64,000 nt of DNA from Prunus persica (Eukaryota > Streptophyta > Magnoliopsida > Rosales > Rosaceae), in the NCBI RefSeq assembly GCF_000346465.2, contig NC_034012.1, positions 15,134,797 to 15,198,796 of the forward strand, in the 5' to 3' direction. The translations under genes were made by a program, and so were the position numbers. Below, piece after piece: positions 23,185 to 33,900 of the stretch. The notes below the pieces were generated by a model. It was not told the origin of the DNA. It did no database searches and saw nothing but the letters and a program-made list of their open reading frames with translations. Positions within the stretch are counted from its first letter, which is position 1, and each line of letters begins with the position of its first letter.

Positions 23185-24359
23185 GAGCAACTCCACCCAT
23201 TTGCCCTTAGCCATGGCAAGGGGGGAGCTAGGGCAGCCACTATTCACGTGAATAGTGGTTGCCCTTGCAAATAGTATTTTGAGTTTCCACCCATTGCCAT
23301 GGCTAAGGGCAATTACTATTCATTTTTTTGTTTTTTCACAACTTTTTTTTACTTAAATAATTAATTTGGATAATATTTTCGGATAAGATTTTTGGGTTCC
23401 TACGTGTCAATACTATTCATATCGGATAAGATTTTATTTTATTAGTTGTATTGGTTGGTATTCATTTAAAAAAAAATTAGGATTTGGTGTTAAAAGTGAA
23501 GAGTATTGGTTGGTATTTATAGACACGGGCGGACCCATAATTTTTTTAGCGGAGGTGCAATATTGGCTAAGTATGAAAAATGGTTTTTCGGAATAATTAT
23601 TTTCTCAAGATAATTTTTGGCGGCTTTTATTCCTTACACATCAAATAAGAAAACTTGATTTTATGGGATTTTAATATGAAGTATATATTGACTTAATGAG
23701 CCATCATTTTTAGCCTAAATCGTATTTTGCACTAAAACCGATTTTTCATATTTTGATTTGGTGGGAATTTGATTTTCTAGTATTTTTATTTGAATCCAAA
23801 TGGGGGGTACTTCCTTATTTACATTGTAAACTTAAGTAAATGGAGTAATATAAAAATAAATTAAAGTAAAAGGACAAAGACATTTACTTAAATGTTGAAA
23901 ATGGAAATAAGGTATAGAGGAAAATGTTGAGTAAAGAGTGAATAATAGTAGAAGTATAATGAAATGTATGAGGATTGGTGTTGAAAGTGAAGGGTATTGA
24001 TAGGTATTTATAGAAAAAAAATATCAGAATTTTTTAGAATTTTTTAAAAAAATTTACGATTTTTTTTCATATTTTTATTGCCCAAAAAAGCCTCAGCCGT
24101 TGGATTAATTTGGAGAAGCAGATCGGAAGGCTGGGGAGGCGACACGTGGCAGCGTACCTTGGACCTGGCGCGCTGACGTCAGCGTGACGCGAGGCTGACG
24201 TCAGCAACACGCGAGTTGGACCTCGGGCTGGTCTCGCCTTCGGGCTGGCCCGAGTTGGTGGGTCCCACACCACCCCCGGGCCTGGGCTGTACGCTGGAGC
24301 GACTTTTTTTTTTTTTTCCTGCCCTCGCCTCGGGCTGGGCTCCCTCGCTGGAGCTGCTC
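23185..24359. mobile_element. non-autonomous PIF/Harbinger element (1175 bp), TSD TTA
   Basis: The ends are inverted (left GAGCAACTCCA, right TGGAGCTGCTC) and flanked by TTA on both sides (23182-23184 and 24360-24362), as for PIF/Harbinger. The right ~430 bp, read in reverse, match the 5' end of the coding element at 40.4 kb, including the terminus, the 'ATCCAACGGCTG' block, GACGTCA repeats and the leader of its first gene. It is therefore a deletion derivative of that family in opposite orientation. A block of about 45 bp is repeated near 23483 and 23972, and a GGGCGGACCC terminus-like sequence near 23526 hints at an inserted fragment. No coding capacity remains. Confidence 0.85.
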
Positions 24360-24362
24360 TTA

Positions 24363-24734
24363 CACACTAGCGATGCTGACTTCAATTACAGTACTTCTTA
24401 TATTGACTTGAAACTGCAAGAATTGACTTGTAAATCCAGTCTTAAATCAAATTAACAAAGATTAATTAGCTAAATTTTTTGGCTTAATCTGATTGGACAG
24501 CGTAAGCTGACCCCACAAAACGTGGATTGATCCCCAAATTTGTTCCTTAAACTCAATTAGTGAAGATAATCACGCGTAGGCTTAGCTGCCACTGCCGTTT
24601 TAGAAGGGTTGACGTTATAAAAACGACACTCAGCTTGGTCTTCAACTTCATCACATTCTCACAGAATTAGAACATCCATACGTTCTTCTTGGAAACCCCA
24701 AAGTTTAATTTTGTTCAGTGTACTAGCCGACAAT
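24363..24734 (+). promoter_or_regulatory. upstream region of the second HMA gene, with TATA box
   Basis: TATAAAAA at 24616-24623 lies about 115 bp before the ATG, in good context for a plant Pol II core promoter. No other motif is claimed. Confidence 0.6.
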
Positions 24735-25270
24735 ATGAAGGTAAATCACTTCTCCCAGATACATACAATTCATGTTCTTCTCTTACTTTCTGAAAAGATT
24801 TTCTCGGGAAAAATAAAGAAACCCTGGTTTAATTTTTCTTTTCGAAGGTTTTATTTTCTAATAAAACATAGAAATAACATGTGTATATTTAGTCCATGGT
24901 TTGATTCTGACATATTTGTTTGGTTGGATGCATGACCTGCAGCAAAAGATAACCATTGAAGCGCAGATTCAATGCGATAAATGTCGGTCCCAGGCCATGA
25001 AGATTGCTGTTGCGGAAGATGGTGTCTCTCATACTTTGAAACTATGTTCTTTCATATTAATGGGAGATTTGTTTAATTAGTTTGATAATTTTGTTTTTGA
25101 ATTATGATGTTGCAGGTGTAATATCAGTGGCTTTCCAGGGACCAAACAGAGACAAAATGGTGATAACTGGAGATGGAGTTGATGCTGCGGACATGGCCAA
25201 GTCGTTGAGGAAGAAGCTTGGCTATGCAGACTTGGTGAGTGTGGAAGAAATAACTGAAAAGAAAGCTTAG
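24735..25270 (+). CDS. HMA-domain protein with intact CxxC (three exons)
   Basis: Exons 24735-24740, 24943-25021 and 25116-25270 join across two GT-AG introns to give 79 residues. The product is one heavy-metal-associated domain: MKQKITIEAQ, the metal loop CDKC (residues 13-16), the central MVITGDGVDAADMAK and the C-terminal LRKKLGYADLVSVEEI. Such proteins bind copper, zinc or cadmium as cytosolic chaperones, and some are targets of plant pathogens. It ends TEKKA, so there is no CaaX box; that makes it an HPP rather than an isoprenylated HIPP. The ATG was chosen because it heads a two-codon first exon with the same layout as the paralogue at 15 kb. The two share the tail LRKKxGxAxLVxVEE and probably arose by local duplication. 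Confidence 0.88.
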
Positions 25271-28056
25271 AATTGAACCTAAACAGGAAAAGAAAGCCGG
25301 AAATGCACATGCAGGACCACAACCTTGTTCTCGCCGTCAAGGAGTATGTGCACCATTTTGTGGTATGTACGATGGCCAGATAAATGGTCTCTTGTGAAAC
25401 GGATTCTTTTGATGTACGGTACTAAATTGACGGTTTGACAATAAAACACATAGTTAGTGTTTAATAGAAGTTATTATTTTCAAATAATTGTCGAATTATC
25501 TTGTAATATTTCAAATTCCATATTGATAATGCTTTGAGGAGATCTCGAATACTTAAGAAAGACTTGGGAATTTAAAGGTCTTAGCGGAAGTTGACTTCTG
25601 AATTCTCAAATTGCTAGACGTTACTATACAAGATCTACGTAACGCATCACTAATGTGAAATACGGAATATTATGTAGATATCCTTCTAGACTCTAGTATT
25701 TACTTTATTTCCTTATTTCCCTTAATGCATATGGTGTTAGATATTTTATGTCTTAAACCGCTTTAATGTGGTCTTCTGATAATCATAGGAGATCCAGATC
25801 TTTGTATTGATTAAAAACTTGATTAGAATTGGTGTTTTGGTTCAAAGGGAAGTTGTGTTTTACAAAAATTCTTGTTCCAATAAATTCTTTATGTGTAATC
25901 GATTACAACACCTTATACCAGTGCAATTAGAATAGGTCTTGTATTCCTTGATGGGCTAGGAACCTTGTACCAGAGAATTGGTTGGTCTTTCCTTTATTTG
26001 ACGTGTATGACATGAAATGAAGACTTTTGAAGCAAACTCTTGGTGAAGCTGTACGATTTGTTCCTTGAACGACATGTGCGTTGAAGCTAGTTTCTTTCGT
26101 GTAAACGACTCGTGTGGATGGAACAACTTGTGTGTTTTCCCAAGGCCATGATGGGCCTGCAGCTTCTACAAAGCGTTACCATTTATTCAGTTTGAACAAT
26201 TGCTATTTGGTTCTTAAAACTGGTTAAAGCCCAGCAGACCAGTGCCCGCATGGTTTAATGCTAAATCAGGGGTGGGCCAAAGGCCGGACGCACCAATCCA
26301 ATCAAAGCACTTGGTTTTAATAGTAAAAAAAAATATTAATCAAAGTTATATACTTACATTTTCAAATCATAATTCCCCTATAAAAGCACAAGGAGATGCA
26401 CCGTGGGCAATAAAACCCCAAGATATAGGATAAGATATATGCTTCCATCTTATTACTATGTCGCGTTATGAATCAGACTTTGGACTAAATGTTTGAAACT
26501 CCAATTGTCCTTTTCATAAAGAAATCTTGCGATCGATGTATGTGTCTCTAGGTCCAATAATTGACAAGCTTTGCTCCTCTCATGCAACCCAAATTGTCAC
26601 ATTAATTTATAATTAACCAAAAGTTTAACATTACATCGACAAAATAAACTCATTCAAAAGCATGCCTAGCAACTTTTTAATGCATTGTGCTTCACAAAAT
26701 TTTGGGATAATGCATTGGAGAGGAATGTTTTTCTGTTTGGCAACCTTGAGATTGTGCCCTATAGAGATAATGTTCTTTTACCAAAATACTACACAAAAGC
26801 TGCCATAACATTATTTTATTTATGAGTAGCCAATCAACCCCTAAATTTTCAAAACCGCAGCATTATTTTATTTATTTATACCTACATAGCCTTAGGCACG
26901 CGCCACTTGTATTATATTGGCTCTTTGTTATTTGATTTGTTTTTCCCTTTTGACGGCTAACAAAAGGGGCTCCTGGCGTTAAATAGAACCATCAAACAGG
27001 AACAGCCACATGCATTTTCATCCAACAACTTGAAAACAAAACAGAAAGTTAATAGAAAGAGAGAGAAGGGCGAGGGGGGTGTGGGGGGTGGGGGGTGGGG
27101 GGCGGAGAGGGAAGGGGCTCTTGTGCAGATTAATTGTGCCCTTTGGTAGGTTCTCTTCCTCTCCTTTCTAGAAAAAAGGTACAAAACAATCAAATTCAAA
27201 TCAGTCACCCCAATATTAATTTTCTTCTATCAACTCCCTTCCCCACGTCCTCACCCTCTACTTTATTGTCTGTACTCCACAGGGATGAAAAGAGAATGTG
27301 CAAAAAAATATCGGGAAAAAATCTTGTATGATCGTACCTATTAAATAAGTTTTTGTAAGTATGAATTGAATACACCGTCTTAAGTTCGAATGGATAGTAT
27401 CATATTTGAAAATCAAAATTAAACTTTATTATGACCGTCCCTCATTGATTGTCTGCGGCGGATTCCGTCATCGAGAAGTGTGTGTCCACAAGTTATTGTA
27501 CCAATTTCTCCCTTGGTATCCAACCTCAGTACTTGGTACTAATATTTACTCATCCCAGCAAAAATTAGTCTTTCTAATATTTTATAGCCTGCATTTTTGT
27601 ACTCAAGTTCTCAATCCAAAATACACGTGTTATGGTATGATTAAGGAGAAAATGACTCTAAGATGAAGTCAAATATTTTTCATAAAGAATAACAAAATCC
27701 CACCAAAGCCTCACCAAAAGACGCAACATCTTCTCCAAAGCCGCATCAACAACTCTTGGAGACAAGCCGACAAAGCATCGCCCATCCATATATTCCTCCA
27801 AAAAAGATATCCAAAAGCTACCTTACATGACCATTTGGACTCTCTTTCCCAACACTTTCTCCCTATCGAGCCTTTCTGCTGCCTTTCCTCACATTCACCA
27901 ACCCCAACTTATGAGAATATTTAGTCACCAGGCTTTGCCTTCTTGGATTTTGCATCACAGCTGCTGATACTTCTTTCTTTGTTTACATCATTAGAATCTG
28001 TTAGATAGCAGCCTCATTTGAATATAAAATAAACATTTACAAAATTGCCCATGTCC
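25271..28056. other. intergenic DNA, no gene recognised
   Basis: Short ORFs only. It contains the G-rich tract at 27068-27105, listed separately. No bounded transposon was found. Confidence 0.4.
27068..27105 (+). other. G-rich tract, potential G-quadruplex
   Basis: Four runs of six G are separated by loops of one to three bases, in an otherwise AT-rich region. This fits the intramolecular G-quadruplex pattern on the plus strand. Confidence 0.75.
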
Positions 28057-28152
28057 TATATATATATATAGCAATGCAACCCCATTGCCACCTCAAAAGG
28101 CAGTCTGAACAGTCTCTTTGAAAGTTAATTATACATCCCTCTCTCTCTCTCT
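28057..28152 (+). promoter_or_regulatory. core promoter and leader of the 135-residue gene
   Basis: A TATA-type run CTATATATATATATAG (about 28057-28072) is followed by an 80-base leader that ends in a CT dinucleotide run directly before the ATG at 28153. CT-rich leaders are common in plant 5' UTRs. Confidence 0.6.
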
Positions 28153-28560
28153 ATGGCTAGGCAAGGACTTGATGGCACTGTTTCTCATTCTTCCATTGTC
28201 CTATTGCAAGAGAGGTTTAGGCAATTGCAGAGAGCAAAGGAGATGAGGGAGGAGAGAGAGCTCTTGAGGCAGATGTTATCTGGATCAGAGAGAATTAACG
28301 TTCCAGCCACACATTATGAGCTAACTGGGTTGTTCTTCCAATCTGGTGGCTCTGGTAGCTTGACAGATCCTCATTATAAGCCACCTCCCCAAGGCTCAAT
28401 GTACGACAAACCTAACTTGCAGAACAAGAATGCTAATTTTCTGCAGGTCTCTGATGATGCGAGTCAAGTCTTGGGAAACATATGTTCAAGTTCAGTATCG
28501 GTCGTGAACAGAACAAACAACTTCGATGATTCAGATGTTGACACCTCACTTCACCTTTGA
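28153..28560 (+). CDS. plant protein of unknown function, 135 residues, single exon
   Basis: I do not recognise a named family. The N-terminal half (residues 17-48) is a charged, probably helical or coiled-coil stretch, SIVLLQERFRQLQRAKEMRE followed by a run of Glu/Arg/Leu. The C-terminal half is low in order, rich in Ser, Gly, Asn and Asp. There is no signal peptide or membrane segment. The gene is believed real because the ATG sits under a well-placed TATA box and CT leader, the frame is open for 135 codons with sensible codon use, and the helical half looks selected. The AT-rich 3' flank is consistent with a UTR. The function cannot be told; a nuclear or scaffold role would be a guess. Confidence 0.7.
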   Translation: MARQGLDGTVSHSSIVLLQERFRQLQRAKEMREERELLRQMLSGSERINVPATHYELTGLFFQSGGSGSLTDPHYKPPPQGSMYDKPNLQNKNANFLQVSDDASQVLGNICSSSVSVVNRTNNFDDSDVDTSLHL

Positions 28561-28926
28561 AAAACTTCTAGGGTTTATGGGAGAAGCATATATGTTAATC
28601 GCTTGTTCTGTTCTTGTTTTATTTTTATTTTTGTAGCTAGATCTATATTACTTATATGGGAGAAGCATTAGCAATGTAATTAATCAGTATGTACGAGGAG
28701 GATCATGATCAGTATCTTATGTTCCTTTTAGAGTCCAGTCTGATCTGGTCTCTTTGCGAATGGATCCCAATCATATTCTGTAAGGTTTAATCACTCTTTC
28801 CTCTGCATGATTTCTGGAAAAAAGAAAAAAGAAAAAAAAAGCAATTATCTAGCTCAATGCTGACCAACATTGTGTCCTCATTGATCAAGTTGACAAACAA
28901 TGGACTAACTAGCTATTTGTCTAACT

Positions 28927-29110
28927 CAGTTCTGATCTCTTGAACTACAGGAGTTCAAGAGATTTGTAGTCACTCACCGTTGGATGTAAATTCAACGGTT
29001 CACTCACTCTTGCACTCCTTTTAAGAAATTTTTTTTGAACCATTGGATTAATATCCAACGGTGGGTGACCACAATCTCTTGGACTCCTGTAGTCCAAGAG
29101 ATCGGGACTG
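28927..29110. mobile_element. foldback MITE (184 bp) with 10-bp TSD
   Basis: The ends CAGTTCTGATC and GATCGGGACTG are inverted, and about 75 bp of each half can pair (for example CTACAGGAGTTCAAGAGA with its right-hand partner, and CACCGTTGGAT). A perfect 10-bp direct repeat TTGTCTAACT flanks it (28917-28926 and 29111-29120). The transcript would form a near-perfect hairpin. The duplication length suggests a Mutator-like origin. It lies about 370 bp downstream of the 135-residue gene. Confidence 0.83.
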
Positions 29111-29120
29111 TTGTCTAACT

Positions 29121-30976
29121 TCTCTTCGATTATAAGTTGGAATCACATAAGACTACCAGACAGATTATATAAAATTATGTACAAAAGAATATGAAAATAT
29201 CCCCTAATGTCAAGGGAATTGCACGTATAGAGATTGCATTAAAAATAGATAAATAGATAAATGATAGATGATGATGAGTGAGCTTTAGAGGGTTCGTTTG
29301 GTAGGAGAGAAAAAAGGGGAAATATCTCTAACATGGACATTATATCAGAAATAATCCCCCTCACCTAAGGATCTAAAAATGAAGTCATGTGAGGTCCTTT
29401 TTAATAACGGTCCTTAGATTAATCTATGAACACACTAAACCTATGAGATCGTCCCATAAAAAAATTTCTTAATTTCCACCCATATCTATTAGTTTTTGGA
29501 AAGAAAAAAAAAAGCAAGATTAAGCAATGCTAATCTCAGCATCAACGTAGATAAACAAGAGATGCCATCAGAAATGTGACAAAGAAACAAGCCATAATCA
29601 CGTGAATCAATACAAATTACATACACGTATTATATGTGATTAAAATAAATGATAAATCTCACGAATACAGATAGTGGTATAGCTTTCGACTTTGTTGGAA
29701 GAGATTTCAAGTTTAGATTTCCTTCCTAGGTCAGAAATGAAAACAAAAAACAAAAAAACAAAAGACATACAAAAAGAGATTCAAATGGACCCTCCAGTGA
29801 TCGAAGTAAAATTATGTATGTATAAAGGAAAAAGAAATGATATAGAATGATATTCTTAATTCAACATGTCTTTTTTCTTCTCTTACGCTGCAGACACTTG
29901 CAATAACTCCCAATGGCTAACATCCAAGATTCCACAGTAGTTTTCATTGTTTTTTTTCTTAATGTGATGCAACTGATTTTGATTGTACTTTGACAGGGAA
30001 AAGCTTCGGAACCTTCGGCCCAAATTGTATACTCTTTTCCTAGTGTTCAGTCGACACAAGATGGATACCCAATATATAAGCCTAAATTATAAAAAAATCT
30101 ATATAAAATAGATTTTAGAAACACATCCAAATCTCATTTACAACATAATAAAAAGGCTTTTAAATTCTTTTAATTTACAAAACTGTCATTGATTTCTTAA
30201 AACAAACCAAACCCTAAAACCTTTGAAAAAAATACCCAAAACACTTAATAGGGCATCAAAGTAATTTAATAATCAAAATTAAATTCAATATAACTAGCTG
30301 TCATTTTTTGGGTTTTTTTTTTGAATTTGTTTATAGAAATTAAATGGTGTATAGTTTATCTATATTATTAGTGCTAAGAATGGATATATGACTAAATATC
30401 TCTATTTTGAAACCCTACATTCCATAAAAACTACAAACTGCAAATCAAACTTCTTTTATGACTTGGCTGGCTTAAACAACTCAAACAATCATCATTTCAT
30501 AGCTGCCTGAAAAAGAAAAAAAATAGGTCTTGCAAACACTGCCTTGGAAGATAATTGAATGATTTCAGAACATATTATTATACAGACAACCTCTGCCCTT
30601 TTAAAGAGCACTCCCCAGTCATATCGACAAGTTACATCCACATCTAGGTTTAGAACTTTTGACAATAGAGGGAGCTCAAGGCTAATAACAAAATTGGAAG
30701 CTCCATGCGGTGATGGTATAAATGAGCTACTCCACCTAGGCCATCTCCCTTAAAGCCGGCTCTATCTACCACATATTGATGTCAAGATCATAAGAATCCA
30801 GTTGGCAAACTTTAGTACTCAAATACCAGACATGTATCAGGATAGGCAAAAGTGAAAATTTCAGCACTCAAATGATTTTTTATTTTTTTTTTACAATATT
30901 CTTTCCTGATTTCCGTTGTTGCTCAATCTTTACCTCTTCTGTGATTCCGTGAAAAAGGGAATCGCGAGCAATGCAA
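29121..30976. other. intergenic DNA and 3' flank of the CNNM-like gene
   Basis: AT-rich, with no ORF or bounded element recognised. Its right end includes the minus-strand 3' UTR of the next gene. Confidence 0.4.
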
Positions 30977-33900
30977 CTAATGTATACTGAGATTATCAAC
31001 ATTGTCTTCATGTTCATCAGATATTGTATTCTGTGGTTTCTTTTGAAATGAATCCTCGTCATACACTGTACCATCTGAGTCGTGATCAGTACTCCACTTC
31101 CTTTTCATGATTTTGGGAACCAAGCGGGTCACCTCTTTGGTCTCCACTGTCGCAGCATCATTCTCTATCCTTTCAAATCGAACAGAACCGACCTTTCTGG
31201 CATTTCCTGCTAGTATCTGCCCCAAAAGAACAATAGCAACACTGATATTACTCTTGTAGGAGTTAAGGATAGTTTTTTTTTTTTCCTAATGCTAAATAAT
31301 CCAAGGCATACCAAATCTCCCCCAGCCCACCACCAAATACATGATTGACCAACTCAAGATCATCTAGAATTTAACACATGCAAAGAACTAAATGGAGCAA
31401 AATCTTCATCATACCTCAATTTTAAAAATTTGGTGCTTTTCTTTTTTATCCTTTTTATCCTTTTTATCCTGGTTGTCAGACTTGGACTCATCAATCTCCT
31501 CTTCAATTTCCTTTTCAAGGACTACTTTGATGCTCTCCCCCGTCCTTGGGATATATCCAAATGCCTCACATATAAACCCTGATACTGTTTCATATTGATG
31601 ACCCTGTAAACAAGAAGTGAAAGGTGAGAGATCAATGTATGTGCCAAAATTGATGGACAATGTCAATTACAATTAAACACATATTACCGATACTTTTTAA
31701 AATGTCTACATTGAAAACAAAAACAGATCACAATTGGGAAAAGAAATCTTCTGTATTACTTTATGCTTTGATTATCAATAATGAACAGAAATTAACGAGC
31801 TCTTGCAAAGTATTACGATTCAGCTCTCAATTCAGCTCTCAAGTCATAATCATAATTATTAGGTAAGGATAATAATGGTTGGGGAATTCTTTTTTCTTTT
31901 TTTCTCTGAAGAATGGCTGAGGGTTAAGATGCCTGTGTTTTTTTTATACAAATGATATTGGGGGATGGGAGATTCAAACATAGGACATCTGATACAGGGG
32001 TAACCGCTCTTAGCTCTGAACCACTTGAGCTACAAGGCCCTCAAAAGATGCATGTATTTAAACGGAGGAAATATACGATACCTATAAACCTGTACTCCAA
32101 ACAAGCAAATCAGCTCTCTAATATTAACAGTGGACAAGAAATGCTACTTCATATGTGGACAGCTGTTCATCAGAAGATTTTGACTACTATATGAAACACA
32201 GCCAATTTCTTGTTAATAGTTGTTTCTCATGCAAGAGTTCTATTGAATCTGTTGATCATTTGATTATTCACAGCACAGTGGCTTTGGAGAAGTGGTTCTG
32301 TTTTCTCTTGTTTAGAGTTTCTTGAGTTTTGCCAATTCTTTTGTGAATGTGCTGTCAGTGCTGCAAATTTTGTTTCCCAACAGATATAAGGTGTGCAAGG
32401 CTGAACATTTGTTGGGTACTAGGGTTGTGCCCCCACGGGGCCTAGGTGCTTTCTAGATTTCTAATATTTTTCTATTTAGTAAAATAAATAAATAATAGCT
32501 ACATGGTATGGTCTAGTTATATCCCATTACAATAAAATATGACAATGAACAAGCATATTTCCAGAATATATGAGAATGCTCCATTGCTCAAAGACAACAG
32601 ATAGAACCATTATAGCAAACTAATTAATTAATCAAATGGAGATACTGACTAGGATAGATTTCCCTTGGCTGGTCATAATAGAAAGGTCCAGAGAGAATAG
32701 GTACGGTGTGATCACATATAGATAAATTTCAAAACCAATATTCAGGATTTTACGTTCGCAAGGATAAATACCTCGGGCATCTTCACATTTAGATCTTCAG
32801 AGAGCTGGTCAATAGATGTGTTTGCATCCACATCAAATATACCCTCTGCACGCATTACAATGTAGCCAGTTTTTTTCTGAATCTCCTCCTGGTCCAGCAT
32901 CAATAATTTCAGTAAGGAATTAAAAATATGATGATATCAACCAGCCATCACAACTGATTTTTCTTTTTCCAAAATATTAGCATTACCAATTATATTGAGA
33001 ACAATAGTTTTGTGTGTTTATGGTTCTAAAAGAGTTGCACTCATTTAAGGGGTTAGAAGATCTCCCAGTAAGTGAGGGCTCATTTCTTAAGCATTATATT
33101 TGCCAGGACAAAGAAAATCGTTTTTCACTTGTCTGACCGAAAAAACCTTCTTTGATTTTGTAGCTTTCTAATGCAATAATTTTTTGTTATGCATACCAGC
33201 ATATGGGTTGTGCCCCCTTAGTGCTTTAATTATTGAATTACTCATTAAAAAAAGGTAGATGAACGAGTATAAACACAGTGAGAATTACTTTTGAATCATT
33301 TTCGTCAAATATTTCGCCAACAATTTCCTCAACGACATCTTCCAGGGTTACTATCTGTTTCATCACAAAACAAGTTAGAGACAAGCTGTGCAACATGGTG
33401 AATTTTTAACAAAAACATCAGAAGTTCAATAGTTCAATTCAACGATGAATGAAGAACATACCCCTACAGTTCCACCATATTCGTTAAGAACAACGGCCAT
33501 GTGAACCTTTCGGATGCGAAACTCCCTAAGAAGATTCCAGACGGACATTGAATCTGCAAAATGGATTATACTACTTTATGCATTGGAAAATTGAGGACCA
33601 TAATCAGTCCAAAACAAAATTAAGAACCGGATGGTGTACACTGTTGTTCCAAATGAAGACAGACAAATGCCTGCTGCAGTCAAAGCACACCTAGATTCAA
33701 TGATACGAATCCTAAGATATTCAGCTCTATGCAAACATCAACTGATGACCAAACTGCTAAATCTGTCAACAAGAACATGAGACCGGACTCATGTAGCATG
33801 AACCATAACATGAACAAATGCTAGAACTGTAAGTGAGAGCATGAGGCCAAACTCATTTAACATGGAATCATGTTGATTAAAAAATGATTTCATATCTACA

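Noticed and set aside
24067..24455. Several ORFs around the GC-rich end of the 23.2 kb element
   Set aside because: They cross the transposon boundary and come from the GC-rich TIR region.
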